From: Mesodorylaimus sp. YZB2_4
Taxonomy: Eukaryota; Nematoda; Enoplea; Dorylaimida; Dorylaimidae
Direction: 5' to 3'
Length of the DNA: 64,000 nucleotides
Assembly: GCA_030248295.1 (NCBI GenBank)
Contig: JASANH010000134.1
Location: 35,349-99,348, forward strand
Shown here: in pieces, positions 23,300 through 35,003 of the stretch
How the letters are laid out: each line of letters begins with the position of its first letter
Position numbering within the stretch: position 1 is the first letter of the stretch
Translations under genes and position numbers: made by a program
Notes under the pieces: generated by a model
Told to the model about the DNA's origin: nothing
Seen by the model: only the letters and a program-made list of their open reading frames with translations
Databases searched by the model: none

Positions 23300-23900
23300 T
23301 AAAATGTTAGAATCCCCCAACTGTTGCAAGCTAAGGAAAAGTATTGATCCTTGCCCCCGTCTAGTGCGTGCTGCCATATCGTGTGCGAGTTTCCTGCAGT
23401 CACGCTTGCAATGCCCTGGGACTTCACAGTGAAAACATCGCTCCTTAATGCCTTAGCTGTGCAGTACGACTTACTCGCCCTATGCCACATTTCAGTTTCC
23501 ACCGCTCTCGTGGTGTTTTTTGTTGTCTTTTCGACAAGCTTCAGCACGCAACCAGCTCATTATGTAGTCTTCGGTCATTTCTTTTCCTGGCTGAGCCGTC
23601 GACACGACTACACTAGCTTTCCAACAGACTCGCTAAGACGGCTTCCACAAACTCCGTCTCCGCAACCCGCTGCCCCATACCCGCGAGCTGGCTCGCAAGA
23701 GCGCTCATATGGCTCAAATGTTGCTCCATCTGCTGTTCCTGGCTTTGACCAGCTTTTATCTCGCCACTCATTTTTTCGGTTATGAGTTGTCTACGTAATT
23801 CTCGCACTTGTCCTGCTCTCCTTTGTTCTAAAAATGACTCTCTATGCGTTTCCACGCATCATTTGCTGGTATTGCGCTCTGTGCTAAGAACAAGTAATCG
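23300..23900 (-). pseudogene. Copia-like gag fragment with zinc knuckle
   Basis: On the minus strand, broken frames encode a helical gag-like segment (EQRRAGQVRELRRQL, QMEQHLSHMSALASQLAGMG, VAETEFVEAVLASL). About 60-70 codons later comes a CCHC knuckle in another frame, CFHCEVPGHCKRDCRK at 23,394-23,437. The layout, a helical core with a conserved LxxLASQLAxMG stretch and then CX2CX4HX4C, matches Gag of Ty1/copia-type LTR retrotransposons. The frames are broken by stops and a shift, and no protease, integrase or reverse transcriptase follows. No LTR was recognised. Confidence 0.5.
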
Positions 23901-24249
23901 CCTCTTACACCTTGACTGAGTCTTGACAATGACGAACAAGTTCACCAGCCAGTGACATAACCCCGTCTGATCTCTTACTGCTCGTTTCCCCTCATCGACT
24001 GATTGGTCAGCAGCATAGTACTGTCAATAATCGGTGGCATTTTAACGTGGCAACTCAAGGAATGCACCCCCTAAAAAGTTGAAGTTCGACGATGTCTGCT
24101 AGATGGCGGGGCGGCGTCCCCCGTAGCGGAGGTGGCGCGTGGCTGAGTGGCGCGTCAGCTGGCTGGCGGCTATCGCCCTTGGGGTCGTCTGAGGAGGGTG
24201 TCTGGTTTTAAGGGGGGTGGTCCTCGGAGACTGGTTATAGACTGGTTTT

Positions 24250-25135
24250 TATTATTCAAGTTGAGCCGTAAACAGTATTTGATAGGTGGAGGAACGAACG
24301 TGGGAATATTCGGTCCGACTGGTAGGAGCCTTGAATTTTAGAAAATTTTTGAAATAGAACAAATTTATATTTTTCTAGGTTCCGGCAAAACTTCGTTGCT
24401 CTGTTGACTGGAATAAAAATGAATTCGGCCGGATATTTTAAAAACAAATTTTCGAAAATATATTTCTTTTATACATTCTATGAAACTTTATACGATTATT
24501 TGAAAAAGAATTTGGGGGATAAGATTATATTTTATCGAGGATTCCCGGACCGTCAATTTTTTGAGGGTTACATCAAACCGTTTTCGTGCGTCCTATGCGA
24601 TGACTGGACGACCAAGCTCACGCATCGGCTTTAATGAACGATTTTGTCAAAGGTGGTGTGCATCATAGCAACACGAATTTAATTTTGATAAGTCGATCGA
24701 TTCATGACAAATCTAAATTTGGAAGTTCGATAGTAAGCAGCGGTGCCAGCCGTGTCTCCCACGCCTTTCAAATCCTACTGTAGAACGGGCACACTCGGCG
24801 CGTTTGGCGGGAATTTGAATTTTTTTGTGAAGTTCTGCTATCTTCTTAAAATGTTTGTTGTTTCGTTTCAGGCTTTCGTATTTACCCGTTTGGCTCGAGA
24901 TTTTCATTCTTCGCATACATTTTCGTATCAATCGAATTTTCCCATAGGTTTTCTCTTGGAAGCTTACGCGAGAGCGGTCGAGCGCGCCAGCGTGGACGAG
25001 TCGGAGACGGACTCCCCGAAAATTGGACATCTTTTTGTCAATGATTCGCCCAGATTAGCTCTTTTCCTCGTGGTCACTGCTAATGTGATTAAGCCGCAGT
25101 TCGAACGACGACAATCAGTCAATATTGGTAAGAAG
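24250..25135 (+). pseudogene. Polinton packaging ATPase, intron in the P-loop
   Basis: GGTNVGIFGPTG ends at an intron (24,322-24,378, 57 bp, GTAGGA to TTTTCTAG). The next exon opens with SGKTSLL, so the two exons together contain a Walker A motif. A one-base shift follows at about 24,405, after which KIYFFYTFYETLYDYLKKN, IIFYRGFPDRQFFEGY and KPFSCVLCDDW (Walker B-like, DD) appear, then in another frame FVKGGVHHSNTNLILISRSI, the sensor-like segment. The C-terminal part FLLEAYARAVERASVDES and GHLFVNDSP lies in the frame at 24,743-25,159. The family pumps DNA into capsids in virus-like Polintons. At least two frame breaks make this copy inactive. It is clearly diverged from the fragment at 12.4-12.6 kb. 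Confidence 0.6.
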
Positions 25136-25180
25136 GGGAAAGAAAATTACGTTCTTTAGCGGCAAAGTATATTTTCCGCA

Positions 25181-25420
25181 TTGACTGTATTTTATCCGCC
25201 TCCTGGAACCCTCAACGACTTTACTAATAATATGGCTAAAGGCAATGCTAGCAATGCCGCCGATAACAAGGCCGGCTTCGCTGCTGCAAAATCGGGACTG
25301 AGAACATTTTATTTTTTGAGTCAACGGGATTTTGGATATGCTCACAAAATCGCCGTTGCTGGTCACTTCTGGCGCTGCCAATATCGACAAGGTCAAACGG
25401 CGATAAGAGGACGAGGCTGA
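25181..25420 (+). CDS. Possible counterpart of the small GGF protein
   Basis: A 79-codon frame (KGNASNAADNKAGFAAAKSG, then LRTFYFLSQRDF and KIAVAGHFW). It lies between the ATPase and the next Polinton protein, the slot the GGF protein occupies at 12.08-12.4 kb. The spacing of the GN, LR and final glycine/aromatic residues is similar, but identity is low and the hydrophobic tail is missing. I assign it mainly by position. Confidence 0.3.
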   Translation: MTVFYPPPGTLNDFTNNMAKGNASNAADNKAGFAAAKSGLRTFYFLSQRDFGYAHKIAVAGHFWRCQYRQGQTAIRGRG

Positions 25421-25424
25421 ATCG

Positions 25425-25910
25425 ATGGATCCCCGTATTGGTACCGGCCCAGTAAAACAGCGAAAGCTGGTGATGGAAAGAAGAGATTCGACTAGCCCCG
25501 CTCCTCCTCCTAAGCTCTATCCCGTTTCTCATCGAGCAACCGTCGGTGGTAATGGCAGTGGTCAGGCGCAAAATGATGCTCATCAAGAGCTTATGAATTC
25601 AACCAGTTCCTCCATGATTTCCCTGCCGGCCGCTGCAAAAATTCGCATGTTAAAATTAGCAAAAATTTTTCTCAAACTCAAAATTCGAATGCATCCAAAG
25701 ACCGGCATTTTATCATTTCCTTCTCTGCGCCTCAATGCTCCGGAGGAAATGATCATGGGAAGTACGCCGATCGTCGATGTTTTACTGTATTTTAGCATCG
25801 ATTCAAGAAGCCACGCGCCCAGACCGCGAGAGTTGTATAATTTGTGCACATTTCTTGTAAAAACCGGTCTCGACCATAGCCTCGCTTTTCACCCATTTAA
25901 AAAAACCTAG
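25425..25910 (+). CDS. Conserved Polinton protein, C-terminal part intact
   Basis: A 161-codon frame beginning MDPRIGTGPVKQRKLVMERR. A low-complexity Ser/Ala-rich middle is followed by KIRMLKLAKIFLKLKIRMHP, KTGILSF, GSTPIVDVLLYFSIDS and PRELYNLCTFLVKTGLDH. The order (short helix, a K.G.L strand, a GS.IVDLL helix and a further helix with a P) fits the C-terminal module of the uncharacterised protein that follows the ATPase in Polintons. The 11,702-12,073 ORF would be the N-terminal module. Reading from the second M of the ATPase-region frame to TAG at 25,910 is uninterrupted, so this is the best-preserved gene of the plus Polinton. Function is unknown. Confidence 0.4.
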   Translation: MDPRIGTGPVKQRKLVMERRDSTSPAPPPKLYPVSHRATVGGNGSGQAQNDAHQELMNSTSSSMISLPAAAKIRMLKLAKIFLKLKIRMHPKTGILSFPSLRLNAPEEMIMGSTPIVDVLLYFSIDSRSHAPRPRELYNLCTFLVKTGLDHSLAFHPFKKT

Positions 25911-27385
25911 CGTGCTTTTATGGCAAATGCAGAGGCCTTTGATTGAAAAAACCATTGGGTCGTGAAAAGAACTTTATGTAGTTTATGGCACGCATTGCTC
26001 GCAAATTTCAAATATATGTACCGTGCTCTCCATCCTACAGGTGAAAAGAGACTAGACGCGTTGCTTCGAGCATACTGTAGTGTACATGATATAGTATACA
26101 TTGCTGTATTTATCAATATTGCTGGAATGCTGACACGCAAGCGACTCGTACAACACTAGATAATGGATGACGTTACATTTTTGCCAACCTCACCATATCT
26201 GTGTATATGTTGATCGATGTGGATACCTAGTTTTTATTTTTATGCCATCTGTCTGCGCTCTGTCTGTCCTACAACAAGGGTGGGCCATCTATTGCAGTGA
26301 TAGTACACATTTCAGCGCTTGCTCGATTCCTTATGCTTGCTTTTGTTTTCATTCCTTGCAAGTAGTCAGCTCTGTTTTTCTTTATGCAATGTCGACAATT
26401 CCGCCATTTGTATTTTCACATGCCTTTGTCGTGTTGTATTTCCATCTCTCTCGCCGATGTCCCATCGCTCAAACACTTTGTTATCCCCCTGGTCGCTGTC
26501 ATCGTTGCATGTCTCAGATTTAGCATGTGGTTTATCTAGCCCATCTGCATCGCCCTCAGGAGCGCGCGCCAATCGATGTCGATCATCATTCATTCCTCAA
26601 TGACTTAGCCTGTAGGTATCTCAATCATGTGTCTTATGTTGCGCTTCCACCCGTTTTGTCGCTGGCTGGTTTCGAACAGCATGTTGCGCCTCTGCCCATT
26701 GTACGCGCCTAGATCCCTCTATAGCGAATACATAGCTCCTCATGTACTGCTACATTACATTTTCGCGCGCCGAGTACGCCACTGAGGTCATTGCCGGCTT
26801 CATATAAGCCCGCTCTTGGGCAACCTCATTCGCGTTGAACACGCCCCCACTCATCGTTGATATCCACCAAACCTATCCATTTCGCCGCATCGCCGCGTGC
26901 CGCTTCTACTAGCCCCTCACCATCCACCTATTGCACACATCTCACCCACCTACCCGCCCTTGGGTGCCATGGTTTCCAACGCCGTCCGAGGTCATTGCCT
27001 CTCCCAACCCTGCGTCCTGCAGGCTCTGCAATATCATTAGCATACTCCCCCAAGTTAGATGCTCTGGACTTTTTCGAGCTTCAGCTACAGCTTTGCTTAT
27101 CGACTTCCATCGCTCCGTGGACATTAGGTCGCGGTCACTGTAGCGTCGCTGTCCGCCATGCAATCAGGATGTGGTCCCCTTCACCGCCATGCTTATTACC
27201 ACACCCCACCCTCGCCGCCTCGAGCCTATGTGCACCCCATCTCCTCCCTGTGTTTTGGATAGCTAGCAGTTATTCGTGCTTGTATGCCTTTGTAATCTCC
27301 TGAGTGAGGAGAGCCAGATGATCATCCAAGTTAAATCAAGACCTCTCACGTACCTCTCATTGGCCCAGCCCCATCGTAAGCCTGT
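25911..27385. other. No recognisable gene
   Basis: Pyrimidine-rich on the plus strand between 26,300 and 27,300, which keeps several 60-150 codon frames open. They contain no motif, their composition is biased to Pro, Ser, Leu and Cys, and the opposite strand offers nothing better. I treat them as chance. Confidence 0.4.
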
Positions 27386-28118
27386 TCATGGAGGTATTTC
27401 GTATTGATTTTGCATTCGTTCCGTAAGAATTCCCCTTTTTTTGTCGCAATCGCTTACCCTGTCAAAGCTTCTAGAACGACGAAGCCAAGAAATTTGGGCA
27501 ATTGGAGGAAGGCCAGGAGGAGGAATTGGAGGAGGAATTGCCACTGGGGAAGTGCAATGTTCGCACATACAAGTGCTTACCTTCAGTTTCTTTCCAGTTG
27601 CAGGTTCAGTAACAAAAGCTCCCAGTTTCACATTTCCACGTCGACCTTGACCATGCTTGTCATTGACAAGCAAAACACTAAATCGGCAAAATCCGCCAGG
27701 CAATACTTGACTGTATAAAAGCCACGGAAAAGCGTTTACGTGAATGATCGTGCGAAAAAGACCAGTTCCTCTCGCCACACGTGATGGGTGGAAAAAAGTA
27801 AACAGGAGGTGGTGTCCATGGATGTTCCAGGAGATCGTGAAGGATTTTCTGATCAGTGCCTGATTGCGAGACGTAGTGGCCAATATCACGTGTATCCGAC
27901 TCTGTGGGTTCAAAAGCATTTGCAAACGAGTTGCTTGAAACAAACGCCCCTTCAATTTCCCCCTCAAAACTTGGCTCGCCTAAAGAACTAGAAACAACAG
28001 CAGGCTCTTCGAAAATAGCATTGGGTGGCGAAGTTTCTTCAATCCTCTTAAATTTCGGTGGAAAATATGCCAAAATGGTTCCTTGTCGTTTCTCCATGAT
28101 CAGGGGAAGAATATACAA
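27386..28118 (-). pseudogene. hAT-like transposase N-terminal (TTF-type) fragment
   Basis: The first frame gives DIGHYVSQSGTDQKILHDLL and HPWTPPPVYFFPPITCGERN. After a shift near 27,800 the second gives HVNAFPWLLYSQVLPGGFCR, FSVLL and GNVKLGAFVTEPATGKKLKV. A PW.PP..Y.FP motif, then R.F, FPWL.YS and GGFCRFC.L, is the signature of the TTF-type zinc finger at the front of hAT-like transposases (ZMYM/KIAA-like family). The catalytic DDE and dimerisation regions are not found downstream. It is a truncated, frameshifted remnant. Confidence 0.6.
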
Positions 28119-28639
28119 ATCTCAAAAAAAAAGTACATTGCTCAGGCTTAAAAAAGTGTCTTGTAAGAGCGATTTTTCACAAATTTCGCCTCCGAATTAA
28201 AAGAAATTTCTTACCACAAGCCAAATTGGCAGGTGGAAGAATTCGAATTTGTAATTTATACATATTTTCCTTAGTGGTCGCGACAAATCCGATATTTGAC
28301 TAGCGTTTTAGTTCGGCAGCTGTTGCCTCTGAATTTGGCAAAAAAATTAAAAAATTTTAGCCAAAAAATCTTTCTTGCAAGTTAATATTTGTCTGACTTT
28401 GTCAAAGTATCATCTTCTCACAATTTTTAAAACTTTGTACGTATTCTGATTGTGGTATAGTAAACCAGGCGTCATCAGAATTTATGACAAAATGCAAAAT
28501 AGAGAGTACAGCCATCAGGAGTTGGATACGTGCTGCGACAAAATCCTCAAATAAGTGAATCCGTCAATTTTTAACTCACAGTATGCCACGGTTTCCCAAT
28601 ATTTTTCACCCATACGGGTCAAAAATTAACAAAAGACTT
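28119..28639. other. No gene seen
   Basis: AT-rich spacer. Confidence 0.4.
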
Positions 28640-28850
28640 ACACGTGGTAAGATAAACCACGAAGCTTTAGGGATCGCTTTGAGGCTGGAACCCTAAACCA
28701 GCCACCCCCGAGGGCTCAGCTTTAGTGACGCTGCTCAGTGCAAATGTACCACGCCCACCAGGATTCCATCCCGCAAACTTCCGCTTGCGATCCCGATGTC
28801 GTACCACTGAGCTATCAGGGCCACGGAAAGAGAAAAACTCGCAGCTCACT
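28640..28850 (-). repeat. tRNA-like SINE head
   Basis: On the minus strand 'tgatagctcagtggtac' (28,801-28,818) is a near-perfect A box, and 'gggatggaatcctgg' (28,758-28,772) is a degenerate B box. The 5' stem (gccctga) does not close properly and the body continues for about 100 bp beyond tRNA length. A tRNA-derived SINE or tRNA pseudogene is more likely than a working tRNA. The anticodon arm is not convincing. Confidence 0.5.
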
Positions 28851-30270
28851 CAAACTTGGTCGAGTGTAAAGTGCAGCCCCTCCTTGCCTGAAGGAAGATC
28901 ATCCCCCTCGCTCTCACTGCACACTGCTTCACACGCTGACCAAGGCTGCGTGTTATCGCAGGTGTGGCCTGACCAACCGAAATAACCAACTAGGCCGAAA
29001 GTTGGATTTCCAGTGTTTAAAGAGTATTGGCGGAGGAACGCTGGATTGCTGTCACGAGCTTCACGGATTTTGTTTGACTAATCGGTATTGTTAATCAAGT
29101 CAAGTCCCGCTTATTATCGTCCGACTCTAATCTTCAATGCTATGAGTTTGGAAAACGAGTCTATTTCGCTAATATTCCGAGGAAATTAGCCGAGTTGTGT
29201 TCTACCAATCGACTTTGCGTATGCGCATTCGAATCAAGTAATTTTACTAACCGTTGTGCAAAGTAACTCCGATATATGCACCCTTTTTAAGGCCGTGGTC
29301 AACACAAAATTTTGACACACATACGGGTCAAAAGTACTGTAGTTTTGCAAGTTCCCACTACTTCAGACTGTCTATATTCCTCTAATGGCATCTGGAAAAT
29401 GTTTAAGTTTTATTCTTCCCCTCCCTGAAAATCCTTGCCGCCCTCTTCGCGCGCCTGGTTATTCTTCCCACTCTATATCCGTGTGTACATATGGTTCTTG
29501 GCATGCGGTTACATTTATGCTTTTGAATACTCAAGTATGTGTAATCAGTTATATACCCTTTTGGGAAGTCAATGGGCGCAAGGTTTTTTTTTAAATATTC
29601 TATCTCCATGGCTTTTTCTTCCAACCATATATATCGCCTATTCATGGTTGGACCAAGGGTGTTGTGTGGGCTTGAATTCGCAGTAGTTGATACATATTTG
29701 TCGTAACAGTTTTATATTTTCGAAAAAGACGCGGGTCAGAAAACTTGCTGCAGCTTAGTTTCTGTCAGAAACCGAAACCTTTGTGGTGGCTATATAAATC
29801 AATATGTCATACGCTTGCAGTTATCGCATTCAATTATATCTATGTTCTGAGGTCAAACATAGGTTGGGAAACTGGGACTCAGATAATCTAAGCAGTGCTG
29901 AAACTTGGGAAAATGAAAATTTTGCAGCCAAATCAGGAAACCTTACCTTTTCTGTACTTGTTGATATTGCTGGAGGTCAGTAAATCAGTTGAAATTGGCG
30001 TGATAGTGGGGGGAGCACTGCGTGAGAAATGACATTTTGTTTTATTTTTATCTTTTTTCCTTCCATATTCTATATTTTTTATTTTTTTGGATTGTTTTTT
30101 TAATTAAAAACCTTTTTTTTCAATTTTTCATTTTTCATTCTCCCAACTCTTCCCTCTCCCCACTGCACACCTATATTTTTCCTATACAACGATAGAACCC
30201 TACAGAACGACGACTTCACAAAACGCTCCTTGTACTCACTATGCGGTAAGATGTACCTCGCTCTTTCTTT
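28851..30270. other. No gene seen; T-rich low complexity
   Basis: No coding motif. From 30,030 to 30,150 the plus strand is a long T-rich low-complexity tract. Confidence 0.4.
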
Positions 30271-32335
30271 CTAAACTTTCAGCTGTCTTGACAGTGATTT
30301 CCACAGGTCAACTATCTCATTTTCCCCCTCGTTATCTACCCTCGCAAACCATATGCACTTTTGTGCTGATTGCACAACTAAGTTTGCAATTGAGGTGGCA
30401 AACTTGTTGGACGAACCCGCTGTCCCGAAAACCCTGTTGTCAGCCCCTAAAGTGATACCCGGATCTATTTTTTTAAGAAAAAACCCCACCTCCACTTTAT
30501 CCCAAAATCATACTGCCCGCGGACATGAGGCAAAAACGTGGTGAACATCCTCAGTGTCATTACATGCATAATGATTCATGCAGTATTTACAACTTGCTCC
30601 AACCTTAGCGAGTTCAGAAACTCTAGTTCTTGTGTATAAAGCCTTATACAGAAAGCCATAGTGCAAACTACGAGTCAGCCCGTCAACATTCTTAGTCCTG
30701 GTTAACTTCCAATGATCCCCGAAATCAATTGAGACGTTCCCTAACTTTGCTCTATTCCTGTATTCCTGCATGGCCAGGGTGGCCTTGCCCGCTTTACCGC
30801 CCATCATGTGCTTATAAAATATCTTGGTTTTGACGTGTTTCAGCGGATATGTTCTGGTGTCTAGTCCCACACTACCCTGGTCTCTTAGACAAAACTTAGC
30901 ACTCATAAAATCCTTGCGTATATCTTTATATAATCGAGGTACAGCTATGTTAGTCAGCTGATTGAGTTTTGCGTATTAAACTTTCTCAAAAAAATCAAAC
31001 ACCCTGTGCTAGGCTGCTCCCTGGCTGGCTACCAGTCTACGGAACAAAAGCATTGAGCGGAAGGCTAACACTTTGATGTCAACATCTCAGCAAGCCACTC
31101 CGCCTCGGTCTTTACTTCTTTTCAAAAGGTACTTGTTTACCATATTTGCTTAGGATGGATACCAGAAATATCCATCGATATTTTTTTCAATATATCGTTA
31201 GAGATCAGACTCAGGTGCGATTATGGACGCTAAATACCGTACTTTCGAGAGAAAGTACGTGTTTACAACATGAATTCTATGAAAAAAGAAATACCGCCAT
31301 GCATTGTTTTGCTGCTTAGTGTCCCTATCTTTTCGCGCACTGAAGACCAGTTTGCTGCTATTTCCATCCCCGCACTGGAAATCAAAAAAACATAAACCTT
31401 TACTTGCTCGACCACATAAGATTGCAAGTCTTGCTCTAAATCAGGCGGATGTATCGGGACAAATAACAATATTTTGGTTTTTTTCACGTTTGAGTGTTGC
31501 CCCAGATGCTTTTCTAAATTTTTCGTGAACTCCAAAAATGCACTTTATAGAGACACAGTCAGTCACCAGAAAATTTGTGTCATCCGCGTTATTGCTAATT
31601 TTGAGTTCCTGCCCAATTGAATCTATTCCTTTCATGGTTGTTTCTCTCCTAATGTTATTAGTGACAGTCTCTGACACAAGCGCATACAATAAAGCCGACA
31701 ATGGACAGCCCCGCCTTATCCCTCTGCTGGGGTGAGAAGATCAAGGATATATACCCGTTTACTTGTACCGACGTCGTTACCATCCCTGCTTTATAGATGA
31801 CCTTGATCCGATTCCGAAAATCTTTGCCCAACTCAAAATACTTCAATGCGGAGAAAAGATACTTCAGTTTTCCGATGTTAAAGGCGGTCATATGATCAAC
31901 TGAGAGAAGTATCGCGTACATATCTGACTTATTAATGTACTCTACAGCATTATACAGCGTCAGGACCCCGTCTCGGATGTCCCTGCCCGGCACAGAGCAA
32001 AACCGGTCAGGATGCTTAATTCGAGCCATCACTTTCCTCAGTCTCATCACAAGAATCTTTGCTGAGATTTTTTAGTCAACATTCAACATGGTCAAAGGTC
32101 TCCAGCTAGATCTTTGCTCTTTATTCTCCTCGCCTTTGTTAAGATGCGGAATTATTCCAAAATAAAAACTAGGAGGAAGATAGCACAGCCTCAATGAAGC
32201 TCTATATACCATGTTCAATATCCATCCCGCTTCGTTCAGGAAAAATATACAAAGTTCTATTGGCAACCCATCACTGCCAGGTGATCGATGATGCAGAGTA
32301 CTTTTCACAGGACATAAGTGTAAAGTGTGCAAGAT
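30271..32335 (-). mobile_element. 5'-truncated LINE, reverse transcriptase remnant
   Basis: Broken minus-strand frames run in ORF2 order. 32,332-32,072: SPGSDGLPIELC, LPPSFYFGIIPHLNKGE, SWRPLTMLNVD. 32,050-31,658: KHPDRFCSVPGRDIRDGVL and ILLSVDHMTAFNI (motif A region). 31,740-31,441: GIRRGCPLSALLYALVSE (motif B) and KISNNADDTNFLV, where the usual Tyr of YADD is Asn. 30,906-30,508: a C-terminal zinc-binding-like CKYC and DVHHVFASCP. The VPGR and LNVDYKILAK-type wording fits the L1/Tx1 side of non-LTR retrotransposons, with moderate confidence. The endonuclease domain is absent and there are at least four frame breaks. Confidence 0.8.
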
Positions 32336-33603
32336 TTATCATCTTTGAATCTGTCAGCTTCAGAGCTAGACCAAGAAAACAATTCACATTTTTCAGTCGA
32401 TTCGTACCAATTGAAACTTCAGCACCAAATGTAGCTGGCGCATTAATTGGTGCAGGCGTGCAGTGAAGCAGCACTCGAAGATACCACAACTGCCTCGTTC
32501 ATGCATTTGGATGCAATTTCGATCAAATCTTGCTCTCCATAAAAAATTTCTGGGTGAAAATTGCTCTTTAACAATAAATTTGTAACTTACAGTAAGATGT
32601 GCAAAGCACAAAACTCTCAATCAAGCAATTTCGATCCCCAAAACCCCAAGAGATGTTCCTTCTTAGGAGAATGCATGCTTCCCAGTCTTGTTTTCAGTGG
32701 TTGCTGATCGATTTCTACTCAAAGTATTGAGTGCCGTCAAGATTGGATCTGGCTTCGCTTTTCCATGGTACCACTATACGTCTGCTATGTTAGAAAGCCC
32801 GAACCGATCGCCCCTCGCTGCAACCCAAGGCGCGGTTGCATTTGAGTCCATGATTTTTTTCTGAAATTTTTAAGCACTGCGAACATTTTTTTTCCTTGAA
32901 AAATGAAGGTTCACCCCAAACGAAGTGTAAATGGACAAGATTTCAGAATGAGTGTGAATATGCGCAAATGTGCCCCCCGGTTTGAATGCATAAGTCGAAA
33001 GTCTTTCTCCACTTCGCCACCGCATAATTTTTCCCATCCAAACTTCTTGCTGCTTCACCCAGTACATAGGCCAAATAAAAGCAGCGGCCACCGTTGACTA
33101 CACCGCCTTGGTTGCTCTCACAGGCTATAACGAATTCCTTGTCGTTCGAGGAGCTTTTAGACCAGTCAATGCACAGTGGCTGGCGATGGCGGATAGCTGG
33201 TCTACTTAACCCACGAAACAGAACTACAATATGCTCAATGAACGGAATACAGATGGGTAGAAGTTGAAGAATGCGAAGAAGAAATACGAAGACAACATTG
33301 AAGAATGATGCAACGAGTTCAGTTTTTAGTGCGCGATGTGGATGAATACTCAGATTGTCGAGAGTGCCAAAAAAATTTTTTCCAACAAGCCATCGGCCAA
33401 ACAAACACTCGCCAGATTCCGAGTTCTGTGATGTTTTTTATCGTTCCGCCTCAGTGAACAAAGTGTTAGGCTGTAGCTGTTCTTGTTACTCATCCAATGC
33501 GCATGATCTTGCATGTTTTGTGTGAATGCAGCTGCATTTCTAACTGATTATGAAAAGCGAGTATTCGTCTTCTTTCTTGTGTGTACAAGTGAGTACATCT
33601 TGA
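32336..33603. other. No gene seen
   Basis: No supported coding region. A stretch at 33,155-33,215 ('ttttagaccagtcaatgcac' to 'agctggtctac') resembles the terminus of the long inverted repeat (15,540-15,602), so a fragment of that element may lie here. Confidence 0.4.
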
Positions 33604-34143
33604 CGAGGTATTGCCTTGAATTGCTGCAGGGTCCTTAGAAGGATGTCCACTCGGGCGAAATTAATATTTTTTACACTTTCGGACCTCTTACAAACCGTCT
33701 GGAGAGGCGTAGGGTGAATTTTTATATCTCGATCGAGTCAGGAAGGTGCGGGGAGCAACTCCTGACTAAAAACTGTCACTTTTTACGAAAGTTTAAAGTT
33801 TTGGTTTTTGTTGGGGGTCCATTTTAACAGAAAAACTGGAAAAATTTGGAAACGCAGAAAAATTCTGCAGGATATGACTTGGTGGCTCATCGAGGATACA
33901 GGGTCATATGATTAGGAATTTCTGTTATCTGAATACATATATAAAACGACAAGCATATGTCTACTTTACAAAATGGCGCGAAATTAAAAATGTGGGATTC
34001 AACACTTCTTGCACATTTTTAAAGCTGTCTTTGCACAAGAATGAGTTATACTTAAAGAATGAAACGATACTTGAAAACTTTTGAAAAACGGCGCGAAATT
34101 CAGATTAACTTTTTGACCTACAAGACTAGTAGCACGAAACAAC
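33604..34143 (+). repeat. 540-bp direct repeat, left copy
   Basis: Nearly identical to 36,308-36,852, from 'ttgctgcagggtcc' to 'tagtagcacgaaacaaca'. Differences are a few substitutions and one indel of about 2 bp (near 33,912 here). The flanks differ outside the shared sequence, apart from 'ttgacga' just before each copy. The copies could be LTR-like direct repeats of a 3.25-kb insertion or two insertions of one short element; no TG...CA ends or primer-binding site are seen. Confidence 0.85.
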
Positions 34144-34834
34144 AACAACAACATTTCGTAAAATACAACACCGTTTCAAGCATTGTCCCAAACTTAGGTC
34201 AAGCTGTCGTCGTAGTCCACGATTTTTTGTCAAATCGATATGCAGTACTGCGGCTCGTACGTAAGTAGGTTTTCAAGCAGAACGTGGTCCAGCAGCATTC
34301 TCCTTTCTCGATCCAGTCGTTGAAATATTGAGCTCTTGATATTTTCGATAAAAAGCATCGTCAGTCTATACCAGTAATCATAATCTTGATCGTCTGTAAT
34401 ATCATTTCAGCTGTAAAAACTGGGCGCGCAAAACAGCCAATCGACTGCACAATAAAGAGCAAGCAATTCCTAAGACCTTCAGGTTTGTATCGGACTATTA
34501 CTTCGTTCATTTATTTCGTTTTTCGTTTTCTCGCGCACAGCTTGACGCGTTCGATGGGATTCTATTACGATTTGCTATAAGCAGCCCCCGTGCGTCCCCT
34601 CAAATCTGCGACTTTCGAGCAATAGTTAATGTATATTGCTCCAGGCCAAAAAATAAGCAAGTCATGATTTTTGACTTAAGATAAGCACTTTTTACTTTTA
34701 AAATTCTTTTTTCCCATATATATAGGCACATAAGGGAAATTTTACTTCCGCCAAAACAATCAGTTTTGTGCTTGTATTGATCGCTGCCGTGTACGTAGTG
34801 TTGGGTTTCGAGGAGGAGGGTAACACATGGGAGC
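34144..34834. other. No gene seen
   Basis: Between the left direct repeat and the SINE body. It contains a possible acceptor (atcatttcag near 34,415) with no matching coding frame. Confidence 0.4.
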
Positions 34835-35003
34835 GATGAGAAAACGACTGTGTGGCAACCATATCCAGCCCAGGCCCCGTAAGGGCCCCCGGATTCGGGA
34901 ACCTCCTGCCCCAATAAGGCCTGTCCTTGTTTATCGACCGCAGGGGGTTTATTCAGTGTGAGTCACCCACAAAAGGTTGCAAGGCGCAGAGGATACCTTC
35001 CGA
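34835..35003 (-). repeat. SINE body, second copy
   Basis: Matches the body of the SINE at 3,050-3,300 ('cagcccaggccccgtaaggg' compared with 'cagcccgtgccccgtgaggg', and 'tttatcgac'). Its tRNA-like head is absent. It abuts, and apparently truncates, the mariner remnant. Confidence 0.55.

Larger units (their letters stand above)
16247..25910 (+). mobile_element. Polinton/Maverick remnant, plus orientation
   Basis: The gene order polymerase B (16.45-20.58 kb), packaging ATPase (24.25-25.13), GGF-type protein (25.18-25.42) and conserved Polinton protein (25.43-25.91) is the mirror image of the minus-strand set at 14.27-11.70 kb. Integrase, protease and capsid genes were not found. Between the polymerase and the ATPase lie a foldback element (20.83-22.74 kb) and a copia-like gag fragment (23.3-23.9 kb), which look like later insertions. 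The ATPase module is divergent from the minus-strand one, so the plus modules may come from two different elements. Confidence 0.6.

Noticed and set aside
26857-27303. 148-codon plus-strand ORF rich in Pro, Ser and Leu
   Set aside because: Pyrimidine-rich DNA keeps several frames open at once; no motif or splice support.
28640-28850. Possible functional tRNA gene
   Set aside because: Good A box but poor acceptor pairing, degenerate B box and no clean anticodon arm.
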